DNA of 64,000 bases from Gibbula magus. Taxonomy: Eukaryota > Mollusca > Gastropoda > Trochida > Trochidae. Under the pieces are notes generated by a model. The model saw only the letters and a program-made list of their open reading frames with translations. It was not told where the DNA came from and searched no databases. The stretch lies in NCBI GenBank assembly GCA_936450465.1, contig OW388289.1, forward strand, positions 78,852,593 to 78,916,592, in the 5' to 3' direction. This document shows, piece by piece, positions 1 through 9,854 of the stretch. Positions within the stretch are counted from its first letter, which is position 1; every line of letters starts with the position of its first letter. The position numbers and the translations under genes are program-made.

Positions 1-175
1 ATTGAAATAAAGTGTTCTCACAAAAAGGTTAATAAGTGTTACCAATGGCTAAATAACACTCCTGAATCAATAAAATGAGTTCTAAAACGAATCTAATGGT
101 TTGGTTAAGCCACTCGAGTCCATTTCCCTTCGAGCGGCCAATTCGAGCGGCCATGAAAATGGCCGCTCGAATTTG
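1..175 (-). repeat. Dispersed repeat end, inverted partner of 56,560-56,770, with a short hairpin
   Basis: Read on the minus strand, bases 1-130 match the plus strand at about 56,640-56,760 (shared words include 'ggcttaac', 'gttttagaactc', 'taacacttat'). The two sites are therefore inverted copies of one dispersed repeat. Bases 141-176 form a near-perfect hairpin in which ttcgagcggccat pairs with atggccgctcgaa around a 4-base loop. No coding capacity is visible. The repeat runs off the left edge. Confidence 0.6.
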
Positions 176-762
176 GTATAAGTGTTCTTACTGAAGTAGC
201 GAGAACTAATCACCCAATAATATAGTTTTTAATATAACACTATGACGGAATGGTCAACAATCTGTCTGAACTCTCAAAATCGCATGACACCTACAAATCT
301 ATGTCTCACATTGAAAATCCTCCCTTTATACGTCGCCCCATTTTCTACCAATACGGATAACCGTTTTCTATACTTGCAGCCTGTCGGGTCGTGTAATAGG
401 ATGTTGTACTCTCTTACGTAACACAATATTGTATAATCTTTACTAATAAATGACAAATCTGAGAAAAAAAATAATGTGCAAATAATTATTATTATTTGAA
501 ACTAACTGTAACAGTATATTCACAAACTATCACTAACGAAATGGACACCAAGGGAGCAGTAACGGAAAGACAATATTCCCTCCATAACATTTCAAGTGAA
601 CAATACTTTATTTTGAAAACCAAGACGGAACTTCGAAATTACATGATTTAATCAGACTAACAAAATTATGTTTATTATGAAAAAAACAAACGCAAGATGC
701 TTAGGTGTCTCCACAAATCGTGGATAAGTATGAAACCAAGTGACCAGTGCTATCATGCTATC
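176..762. other. Non-coding stretch, nothing recognised
   Basis: AT-rich sequence with only short reading frames lacking protein-like composition. No splice-site pairs, RNA gene or mobile element could be supported. Confidence 0.5.
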
Positions 763-1048
763 TCCTACGTAGGATATACTATCTCCTATGTAGGAGATAC
801 TAAGTCCTACGTAGGAGATAACCCTACTATGTCCTACGTAGGAGATAACCCTACTATGTCCTACGTAGGAGATAACCCTATTATGTCCTACGTAGAAGAT
901 ACTAACTCCTACGTAGGAGATACTAAGTCCTACGTAGGAGATACTAAGTCCTACGTAGGAGATACAAAGTCCTACGTAGGAGACACTAAGTCCTACGTAG
1001 GAGATACTAAGTCCTACGTAGGAGATACTATGTCCTACGTAGGAGATA
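763..1048 (+). repeat. Palindromic coding-frame minisatellite, 13 units of 21 or 27 bp
   Basis: Thirteen units start with the self-complementary 12-mer tcctacgtagga. Most are 21 bp (followed by gatactaag); three consecutive units are 27 bp (followed by gataaccctactatg). All unit lengths are multiples of three, so the plus strand stays open from 697 to 1113 and reads as repeats of SYVGDTK or SYVGDNPTM. Every unit can pair with every other unit on either strand, so the array has large cruciform and slippage potential. The flanking parts of the reading frame do not look like a protein, so I call it a repeat rather than a gene. Confidence 0.85.
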
Positions 1049-1954
1049 GTTTGACCGATTTTTTTTTCACCGTGACACTAATACGCTTCCGTAGGAAACA
1101 CTTCATAATGTAACACAATTCACAAGGAAAGGGTTCATAAATAACCTATAAAAAGACTAGTCGATATTTAGAAATTGACAATCGGTTAAACGTGACTAAG
1201 TTTATTATATTACAGTGAAAACGTGTCTGTAAAGTTCACATCTTCGATATAAAACTACTTATTTAATAATCGTAGTTACTCTTGTGATGCGAATGCATGT
1301 AACCACATCATAATCACTGAACATGTCTATTTGAGAGAGTAGGGCATTGTTATTTTTCATCTTTCTGTACAAACCATTTCTGTGAAAGATATGCACGTAT
1401 AATGATTATGGTGTTAATTTCATGATGTAAAGCATACATGTTTGTTTTAAGAAAGTTATATTTAAGAAATAGATTTCATAATGTGTTTGTTAACTGGCTT
1501 ATAAACGGTTTGAAAGGTGCAAGTTAAACTGGTATACATGCCGGAGCTTGTCGACTTCAAACTTTGAAATTTAAGTGATTTCTAATCAGTAAATGAACTT
1601 TTGAATATAAAAAATCTCCGCGAAATGTAGTTCACAGGAAATATGATTAAAGTATTGAATTTTTGGTTCTAATATGCTGTTTTAATCAAACTTTCAAATC
1701 AAACTACAATTAGAATTCACGTTGTAAGGTTTTTAAAAAGTTTAATCAAGAAAAGAGCATGTGATAGCAGTGTAATAATTGCGCAATGATACAGTGATAA
1801 AGTAGTACCGCAGGTTATTTTTTGTAAACGTCAGGTTATGAAGGTTATCCTATTCAGCTGACAGTCTTGTGTCTTGTGACCTTGTTTAATCCAATCAGCA
1901 GAGAGCATGTCGCTTAAATTTCAAAGTCTGAATTTATATAGAGGTTAAATGAGA
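1049..1954. other. Non-coding stretch, nothing recognised
   Basis: AT-rich sequence between the minisatellite and the foldback element. I saw no gene, RNA or repeat signal that I can defend. Confidence 0.5.
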
Positions 1955-2060
1955 GTGTGTTTTGGGATGGTCAATATCCTGCATTTGGAATAAACATTGT
2001 ATTTTGCGAGCCTTGGCGTGTTTATTCCTAATGCAGGATATTTACCATCCCAAAACACAC
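1955..2060. mobile_element. Foldback (MITE-like) hairpin, copy 1
   Basis: gtgtgttttgggatgg at 1955-1970 pairs with ccatcccaaaacacac at 2045-2060. The complementarity continues inward (tatcctgcat / atgcaggata, ggaataaac / gtttattcc), so nearly the whole 106 bp folds on itself. A diverged relative with the same arms (atatcctgcatt ... gcagaatattaccatcccaaaac) lies near 35,220-35,320. The small reading frame that spans it is an accident of the hairpin. Confidence 0.75.
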
Positions 2061-3238
2061 GAGCATGATAACGTCTTTATCATACAATGTCATTTTCATT
2101 CATTTTGTGCAAAACAGTTTGACAACATTAATTTGACAACATTAAATTAGTTTAATTTTTCTTAAACTACGCGTATTGATGTAGGCAAATGAACAGCGTT
2201 CTATGCTCCTGGCAAAATGACTCAAAATAATGCCTACTAAATTATGCATTCAGTTAAAATAATTGTTATTTTGCCATGATCTTAATATTCAATGTTTTAA
2301 AACGTTTCATGCGTTTTTCAAATGAAACATATTTAACCTAAGGACGGCGATTCGAACTCGCTTCCTGTCGCTTTTGTGAAATAATATTTGTGGGTGAGTC
2401 CAGCTCATGGACGAGAGTTGCTTCTCTTCAGCTCGCTTGCATATGGCGACTCATATATCACACCGATCATGAGAGCTAAACTGTATATTAAGCAGCTACA
2501 AATGTAATTCTAAAATCCCCTTTACACAAGTCACATTTTGGAACAGTAAATATTGACGTCCAGTAAATGAATATATGACTCAAACTGATTTTGTCACATG
2601 TGAGTATTTATAAAGTGTTTGTTCCGTAGATTTCAACTCGCGATGAACATATAATGGCACTACTTGATCATAATAGATTTTCCCGCACTATGCATTGCAC
2701 AATGTTTGTTATGTCATTTCTTAAACTAATGTACATGAAATGAAGCATGTATATTTACATGAAGCTGTTAAGCCTGCAGAGAACACCCTCCATTTTTTTT
2801 ATAAATAATGATACATGTACATGACAGCGTTGCAATAACTACAATGTACTGGTACTTACATGAACTAAACAATGAACAATAACAAACGTAAATTGATCAG
2901 TGATAGTTTACATGTGATTAAATCTATCAACTGAGGTTACGGTATTTGCTTTGTGACCTTGGTGCTGGAAGCATTTTAAAATTTCTTTTAACCTTTCGTT
3001 AACCTGATTGTTCAGTAATAGTTTGACAAATTACTTTTAACCAAATAGTTGAAACCTTAAGTGGTAAGGAAGTGCGATCTAGTGAATTTAACCTAGGCAC
3101 ATGGAACCCTTTTCAAATATTCGAGGGCATCAGGGTTGAGCAATCACATCTTGTTCTTATCCGACGTGTTACGTCATAACCTGAATATCATTTATGTACT
3201 AAGTAATTATTATCATGTATTTGTTGAACTAGCAAATA
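2061..3238. other. Non-coding stretch, nothing recognised
   Basis: AT-rich intergenic sequence. The reverse strand near 2345-2360 contains a box-B-like word (agttcgaatc), but no cloverleaf or box A at the right distance was found. Confidence 0.5.
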
Positions 3239-4252
3239 TTCATGTTTGCTCTTGTTTACGTTAAGATTTAACCGATTGTAACATTGTCCCCTGTTTCAAT
3301 GACAATATGACTCTTGATTAGAAGAACTAAAACATAGGCATACAATTATTTCAATGAACGTGCGACTGTTCCTCACACATTCTATTTATCGATCCCCAAG
3401 GGTTTCTCTGATGTTGATTAAAATTTATTCGAAGACGTGTTTGATTACTTGGACATCATATGAAAATAGTATCCTGAGATTGGTAGTTGATGGTTATTTG
3501 TAAAATGTTGCTTCTATCCCATTCTCCGCGGTCTCATGTAGAGAAGGCAGTACATTCTGATGTTAAAATTGTTATAATACCAATTATAATCTTACATCTA
3601 CATATTTCCCCATAATGCATAAGTCAAGTATTTGGGATTAGGTATTGGTGAAATTTGACGTTGTCAGTGCTGCTATATAAATATTGTTAATCCTCAAGCA
3701 ACCATTGACAACAAAAGCAACCGGATGATTTATCTGAATTTGTTGCTATGCTGAAACACATAAGGAGGAACGTACTAGGATTATTTGTTCAATTTAATAC
3801 TAGATTTGACATATTGATTGCTCTACACTGATTTGCAACGTATTCTTACTTTGTTCCGCCAACGTGCGTGGTCACAATTTATGTTGGCTACTGGAAAAAT
3901 CGTTTTACCAAATGGATTGAATCTTTTAGGGTCAGTAACAACAGTAATGTTATTCTTTAAAATCCGTTTTAATACCCAAAAATACGCATGTAATCAAATG
4001 ATGAATATACAATTGGGTCTTATATTTACTATTAGGAGATAAACATACTGTGTTTGAAAATCAGCGGCATATAACTGAATCTAAATCGGAGCTCTAAATT
4101 TAATTTAAAGTCGAATGCACATAACCAAATATTATACTGTCTCTCATGTCAGAGTAGCCAATTTCGAAGTGTTACGGTAGAACTCTATTCCTCGTCTGGA
4201 ATGTAGCAACGCGATATTAAACAATTGAACTAATTTTAGATACACTCTGAAG
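3239..4252 (+). repeat. Segmental duplication, copy 1, first block
   Basis: Collinear with 43,976-44,705 and then 45,551-45,790. In the stretch from gttcctcacacattctattt (3369) I count about 9 mismatches in roughly 130 bases by eye. Homology begins at the shared catgtttgctc and ends where a LINE interrupts copy 1. Copy 2 carries about 845 bp of extra sequence (44,706-45,550) that is absent here. Confidence 0.85.
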
Positions 4253-5570
4253 ACAATAAAACAAATGAATATGAAAAAAATTAATTGTTAAGTACAGGAA
4301 TGAGTAAGTTCCACTTGTTCTTGAAATTTTCAATTTCATTGTTTGTTTTTTTTAAATGAATTTTTCTACTAGAAATATATGTTTCAGTTTTTTATGGTAA
4401 TTACTGAATTTGGGAAGTATGTTTTTCATATTGCATATATTTGGTAAATGTGGTAAATAGTTATTTATCCAAAGTTCAAGTTTATTCCAGAATGTTATGG
4501 TCTCACAGCAGTCCCATTAGACATAACATACATGTATGCTTTCAGAAAAATCTTTACAAAAACTACATACTTCATTGTCAACATGATTAATTCTAAACAA
4601 TTCCTTTTTACTATAAACAGACCAATGCAAGAATCTGTATTGAAAATCAAGAAGTTTAACATCTTTCAAGTTATGTCTGTAGACATTAAATATCTTGTAT
4701 CAGTCAAATTCACAGTCATCGAATGCTACTTCCCATTTGTTTATCATCTCTTGAAGCCAACTTGTCATAAAACAGTCCTGAACCTTCAGTGACTTTATTA
4801 TATTTTTATGGTAAACACTGATATACAGATTGTAGTGAGGAATGAATTGTGTATGCTTAATAACCTTTATACAAGAATAAGGTAGTATATGACTTAAATA
4901 ATTTAAGTCTAGATGTAGTGCCTCTTATTTTGTATCTTGATTTGATCTGATTGAAAGTCATAAGTCCATTGTCACCACATAGGTTTTTAATTGTTAATAA
5001 ACCCTTATCAGCCCAGTGGTTAATAATATGATATGGATTCTTGTAATTATGATTTAGCCAAAGTGGTTCAGCAAGAATATGATCAATATTGTACAAATTC
5101 AATATAGAATTGTTTACAATAAGGATTCCACGCTTTTAAAACATCTTTCCAAAAAAGTTATCAATGTTCAATTTCTTGTCTATATTTGCTCCATATCCGA
5201 AAATACATGAATATGGAATTTTACAGTATAATGTTTTTTTTAAAATTACAGCCTAAGAGTAGTTAATTTGAGAGCTTCTATAAACGTCTGTATATCAACT
5301 ATACCCACTCCCTCTTCTGTCTTTAATCTTTTTATAGTGGATATCTTAATCTTATCTTTTTTATCATTCCAAATGAAATTGAAAAATATTTTTTCAAGGA
5401 ATTTTATAAGGACATTTGGGGATTTGGGCAATGAACTGAATATATGTACTAATTTGTAAAGGGCTAATGTCTTTATTACAGTAATTTTGCCAATCAGTGT
5501 CAAATTTATTTTTCTCCACATTACTTGTAATCTTCAATAACGTTGATATTGAAACTGTATCGGTTACATA
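4253..5570 (-). mobile_element. 5'-truncated LINE (non-LTR retrotransposon) relic
   Basis: Read on the minus strand, this holds the C-terminal part of a LINE ORF2. The sequence around LTLIGKITVIKTLALYKLV and IFFNFIWNDKKDKIK (5521 down to 5246) matches the region after the reverse transcriptase core in L1/Tx1-like elements. FWKDVLKAWNPYCKQF (about 5150) and a zinc-ribbon-like CSFCKDF...H...C segment followed by FWNKLELWI (about 4550-4440) come after it in other frames. Frameshifts and stops show it is dead. The endonuclease and catalytic RT core are missing, as in 5' truncation. Copy 2 of the duplication lacks it (empty site near 45,790), so insertion followed the duplication. Limits are good to about 20 bp. 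Confidence 0.8.
4857..5521 (-). pseudogene. LINE ORF2 C-terminal fragment, frameshifted
   Basis: Two open segments on the minus strand, 5521-5246 and 5102-4857, lie in different frames and are joined by the FWKDVLKAW-type segment near 5150. The first carries the IGKITVIKTLAL...FIWN signature of the LINE thumb and connector region. The second (NIDHILAEPLWLN, then IINHWADKGLLTIKNL) resembles the following segment. No catalytic YxDD box is present. The product cannot be functional. The clade is inferred from pattern only. Confidence 0.75.
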
Positions 5571-5775
5571 ACATATCGTATGACATTGACGTGCATTATT
5601 ATTAATAAGCATCAACTGTTTTTAGAATCAATATGTAAAATGGTAAGGTTCACAGTCGTCTTCGGGGGAACATGTTTGACATCGCTCAAATATCGTAATG
5701 AAACTTGATCACGTTTCATTCCATAATTTAGTTCCCCGAAGTGCTGAGTATTCGTGACGTGTATATAATGTATAT
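5571..5775 (+). repeat. Segmental duplication, copy 1, block after the LINE
   Basis: Resumes collinearity with copy 2 at 45,795-46,005, starting at atcgtatgacattgacgtgc and running through the shared gtcttcgggggaacat-type sequence. After 5775 the two copies carry unrelated inserts. Confidence 0.8.
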
Positions 5776-6749
5776 CACGCACTTGACAATACATAAAGAG
5801 TATCAACCAAGTTTGTTTTTGTGTCATTACTATCATATATCTGGATTACAAATTGCGTTGTCCAAGCCTTTTTATTAAAATGATATGTTGAATAAAATGA
5901 CATTTTATTGGCTACTGATAGCGGATAGATCTACAAGAATTGATGATTTCATTTCACTTGCCACTGATAGCAGATACAACATGTAATGATATTCTATCAT
6001 ATACTTGCTTATAAATACGAAGATACACCCCAGCCCGGCGAGCAGATAACCTGAATCAGCCGTTCGTCAGGGGCGAAAACCTGTATCATCCCGTCGTCAA
6101 GGGACTTGAACCTCGAAACTTAGGTAACGTTACAGACAAATATATCGAAGCTAAGAGGAATTAAGAGTTGTCTTCTTTTGTACAGCATACTTTTAACATG
6201 GCGGACCGTTCAAAAACAGTCATTTGTAGATTGTATTTGTGAAGTTGACAGACATCAGCATTGAATCGACAGTTGCCGTAGTGGATGAGGCAAAGTTTGT
6301 TGAAATGAAAAGTATACAAATAAAATGCGAAACCCAAACACAGCCTAAGAAAAAACACTGACATGTGAAAATGTTCTGGTTATGTGTCATGATAATTGAT
6401 AGATTCGGGAATTAAATTGTAATTAATTTGTTTGGTAAGTATATATGATAAAGATATTATGATAAGGGTGATTTCATATCACATTCTGTGTCAGCCCTCG
6501 ACCAATATCAGTTCAAGAGCTTCAGATCTCGGGCTGATATTGGAGTCTCGGGCTGATATAGGAGTCTCGGGCTGATATGTGAGTCTCGGGCTGATATTGG
6601 AGTCTCGGGCTGATACAGGATGTGATATGACAACACCTATATACTAGTATATATTTACTTGCAACTGATAGCGGATACATCTACAAGAAATTTTAAATTT
6701 GATTTTACTTGCCACTGATAACGTTTACAACTTCAGATAAAACCTATCA
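5776..6749. other. Copy-1-specific insert with a direct repeat and a minisatellite
   Basis: Not present at the equivalent place in copy 2. A roughly 65 bp segment containing actgatagcggata...tctacaagaa...cttgccactgata occurs at about 5915-5980 and again at 6660-6730 in the same orientation, bracketing about 680 bp. No coding sequence is recognisable. Confidence 0.55.
6525..6620 (+). repeat. 19 bp minisatellite (tctcgggctgatatnggag), about five copies
   Basis: Five near-identical 19 bp units built on tctcgggctgatat follow one another. An inverted partial unit (tcagccctcgaccaatatcag) sits just upstream at 6490-6512, so the first unit can fold against it. Confidence 0.85.
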
Positions 6750-7345
6750 AAACGTTAAACATTGAACCAGTAATATATTGATATATCCGTGGTACCATAT
6801 TTGGGGTATCCAGCAAAACGTATCAGCATGTAAACAACATGATAATTAAAAAAACATAATTATTAGCATCAATCGATGAATTCAGAATGTACATGAATAG
6901 TCACTGAAATGAATCTCGTTTGAAAAAGCATAACGCCTAATTTAATTTGAATTAGTGGCAGTTAACTCGTATCATTTTCACCTCGCAATCGTTGGTTGTC
7001 AGTGCATATTGGCATGCCAGACGATCAATGCATAACGTCGCAGTGGGAGATGATATTCAATTAAAGAGTTCAGGCTCCAGATCATAGTCTCTGCTACATT
7101 TACATAAATTACAAACACCACATATCCATTTTGACAGACCAATCTAGATGATTGCGGAATTGAATAACCTGGCAATGATTAAATGTGTACATGCAAATAT
7201 CATACATGTATTTTGACATTTTGATAGATATTACAAGTTCACTGAAACTAGACATACCTACCAGAGATAGCTTCATGACCCGTTTTTAAAATGGCAACAT
7301 GTGTCCTGTGTAATGTTTTAAAGTTTGTGATATAGGTTGAAGCTT
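6750..7345 (+). repeat. Segmental duplication, copy 1, block with a strongly conserved core
   Basis: Collinear with 46,822-47,420. The core at about 7020-7090 (cgatcaatgcataacgtcgc onward) is identical to 47,093-47,160 over roughly 68 bases, far better than the rest of the block. The minus strand of the core's right half reads SKWICGVCNLCKC here and SKWICAVCNLCKC in copy 2, a possible but unproven coding remnant. Confidence 0.75.
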
Positions 7346-7822
7346 TATTAAGTATTAATATAAGATACCAACGGCATTCAAACACAGGCGGTCAATGGGA
7401 CCGACAGCGTGCTTTATGAGACAATAAAATATGCTCGTGATTTCAGACGTCAGTTAGAGCGTCGCTTAGCAAATGACGTCATATTGTACGTCACGTTGAT
7501 TTTTCAATGCTAGCGAATGTGTTCTACGACGGGAGACATTAATATTTAAAAAAAATAGTTTTTAGAAACAAAATATCTTCACGTTTTTTAATATAAAAGC
7601 GAGTAGATGTTTAAGGGCATCTCATATAAGAAATAGAAGACTCGTTGTTGTGCTTTATCGTAGAATAAAACATAGCAGAGAGCATAAAACACTCAGGGCT
7701 GCGCCCTTCGTGTTTTATGCTCCCTGCTATGTTTTATTCAACGATAACGCACGCAAGCTCGTCTTCTATTTCTTAATTATTAGAAATATGCACACAAACA
7801 AACCAATTTCTCTCAGGTTAGA
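7346..7822. mobile_element. Copy-1-specific insert with a long foldback hairpin
   Basis: This stretch is missing between the flanking homologous blocks in copy 2 (between about 47,420 and 47,450). Bases 7627-7775 form an almost complete hairpin: taagaaatagaagac pairs with gtcttctatttctta, and the inner arms ataaaacatagcag / ctgctatgttttat and agcataaaacac / gtgttttatgct also pair. Several gacgtc words lie upstream. This is typical of a non-autonomous foldback/MITE element, with no protein encoded. Confidence 0.75.
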
Positions 7823-8141
7823 ATAAGTTTGCTTCCTTTAGTTGTTTCAATCAATCATTTATTCAATAAACAGACCATTGGTCTATGTATAATACATTTC
7901 AAACATTTTGGTATTTTAATTTACATGTCAAATTGCAAATTTTCTCTGTGAAAGAGCTTCCTTAATTAACGTAACAAAATTCTTGAGAATTAAAGGTGAA
8001 CAGGTGCTTGGGAAATGTATATTTCTGGACAGTGACACAGTGGAGGACATATCACTCCTAGACTTTTGTATGCAGGACATACATGTACGAGGAGGACATT
8101 ATGTTTGTCTTTTATCAACTGTAATTCACAGATCGTCTCTT
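7823..8141 (+). repeat. 319 bp source segment duplicated exactly at 11,404-11,722
   Basis: By eye, every base from ataagtttgcttcc to gatcgtctctt is identical to 11,404-11,722 (offset 3581). The homology stops abruptly at both ends. The segment is part of the copy-1/copy-2 duplication and overlaps the LINE relic on the minus strand, so its second appearance at 11.4 kb is a separate, recent event. Confidence 0.9.
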
Positions 8142-8870
8142 CATGCAACAACCCTTCGCATCTTTCCGTGTTCATTTGTTAAGGTAAGTTTGACGACCCT
8201 ATTAGGTATATACATCTTCTATTGTTTTTATTTCTGGTAGTTGATAGATACATTTCTGCATTCAAGGTGAATTTAAAATCTTTGTTAAGTGTTATTTTCC
8301 CTGATGTTGATAATGCCTCTGTCCATTCTTGTTGAGCACAATCTTGAACCTTTAGTTTTAACGAATTTATAAAGTTGGCGATATCTCTAAGATTCTGTGA
8401 TATGCAAACGAACCCATAGCCATATTTGACCAGAAGTGCTCGTGCATTACTCGCCAATGTTCTTCGGTTATTTAAATTCAAGTTAAACTTCTTGTATCTT
8501 CAATATTTTACACCAGTATTTAATACAAAATACATTGTAGTTGACGCCTAATCAATATGGTTCATAGTTGCTTAGAGCCGCATGAGACATACATCCTAGA
8601 CTAAAGGATGAATTTGCAGAAACTGGAATAGATTTTTCAGTATTATGTCTTCTTTCGTATCCCAAGATTTAGGATCCATACAAAATAATAGGCTTGATCT
8701 GAACATCGGAAATCTTAAATAAGATATATGGTGGTATGCTCTTCAATTGCCCCTGGAGTGTGTTTATGCTGAATAATACCTTTATTTGCCTTAGATGTCA
8801 GTATACCGATATTTGTTTACAACTGATAACAACATCATCATCAAGATAACTGTAATAAGTAAGTATTACA
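7950..8870 (-). pseudogene. LINE ORF2 C-terminal relic, shared by both duplication copies
   Basis: The minus strand contains, in order, a tract like the post-RT region of a mollusc-type LINE ORF2: NARALLVKYGYGFVCISQ then NFINSLKLKVQDCAQQEW (8481-8179), then GLLHEETICELQLIKDKHN and VCPAYKSLG (8175-7990). This recalls the C-x-C ... H ... C C-terminal domain before the 3' end. The second copy (47,560-48,440) shows the upstream part better. Frame breaks separate the pieces and the catalytic RT is absent, so this is an old 5'-truncated insertion present before the segmental duplication. Confidence 0.7.
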
Positions 8871-9854
8871 CACATGTGAGTGAGAACACCTCAAGATATT
8901 TTTGGTAACAAACGTATGTTAGATACTGCGAGAGACGCATCTGATTGGTCGATTCATGGTGATGACCCAAGGTCATGAGGGCGGAACTACTTTTGCCATT
9001 CATGAGTAAACAAATTACTAAAATTCGTAGGAATCACAAACTGAGCACACTCTGGGATATTATATATGAAACAACGACAAAGCCGAATGCGCTCGTCCTA
9101 TCGTAACCAGTACGGTCAAACACATCAGCTGCGTATGTGAGTTGTCTCCCTTCAACCGTTACAACCTCGACCGGGTCAAGCTCGCCTCGTTGTTACTCGC
9201 TACTCACTGCATTTCGAGACGCTCCAATACATGTATACGGGAAACAATCACACAAACGTCTTTGGTTATAATGATCCCGATGCAAAGCGACTTCGTTTTA
9301 CCGATGGTGAGGACCGTAACAAGAACTGACATGGGCTTGTCGTTGCCCAGTTCATGCGATCCTGTTCGGAAAAGTGCGAACTCACAGTGTTTCACGAGTA
9401 AATTGGAGTTCAAGGTTTGAGTGAGTGAATAGAACGCTTTTATCAGTGTTATGTTTTCCTTTATACTGGGGAACACATTATTAAAAAGTTTAGATTCAAT
9501 TGATTCATAACTTAGCACGCCAATTAGCGCTTAAATCAAAGATTATGTTTGTTTGCTGCATTATTCACTCTTTACCGTTACATATTGTGACGTAACTGAC
9601 GTGAAAGTGAACTGTATTACTACGCGCTTCACCAGAACGTCTTGAAATTTTCGTTTAAAACTACTCAAATTATGTGTTTTATATGTGTGTAATAAATAAA
9701 TTACCAAACTCATTCCATATAGATACCGTATTATTACAACTCGTCACTTGTCAAACGTATTTAACTCGCTTTTGCTCGTTAAATACGTTTACAAGTAACT
9801 CGTTGGAATAAATACGGTATCCATAGGGAACTTGTTTGGTATTCTCTATATATC
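8871..9854. mobile_element. Copy-1-specific insert of about 980 bp with a terminal-type hairpin
   Basis: Copy 2 runs straight from agtaaaatcttta (48,445) into tcgagttcac, whereas copy 1 has about 980 bp between the same anchors. Bases 9703-9840 fold on themselves: accaaactcattcc pairs with the end ggaacttgtttggt, and the arms continue through gataccgtatt and aacgtatttaac. Two overlapping reading frames (9142-9420 plus, 9518-9204 minus) resemble no family I know. Probably a decayed non-autonomous DNA element. Confidence 0.6.

Larger units (their letters stand above)
7823..8870 (+). repeat. Segmental duplication, copy 1, LINE-containing block
   Basis: Collinear with about 47,450-48,440. Shared anchors include gcttccttt, ggtgaacaggtgct, tagagccgcatgagac and aataataggcttgatctgaac. 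The block ends at aactgtaat(a/g)agtaa, where copy 1 alone carries an insert. Confidence 0.85.

Noticed and set aside
763..1048. CRISPR-like array
   Set aside because: Repeats are contiguous with no unique spacers, and the context is an animal genome.
697..1113. 138-residue reading frame with SYVGDT repeats as a gene
   Set aside because: The open frame is explained by repeat units whose lengths are multiples of three. Flanking residues have no protein-like character and no splice or promoter signals were seen.
2340..2460. Possible tRNA or tRNA-derived SINE on the minus strand
   Set aside because: Only a box-B-like agttcgaatc word is present. No box A at proper distance, no cloverleaf and no CCA or acceptor pairing.
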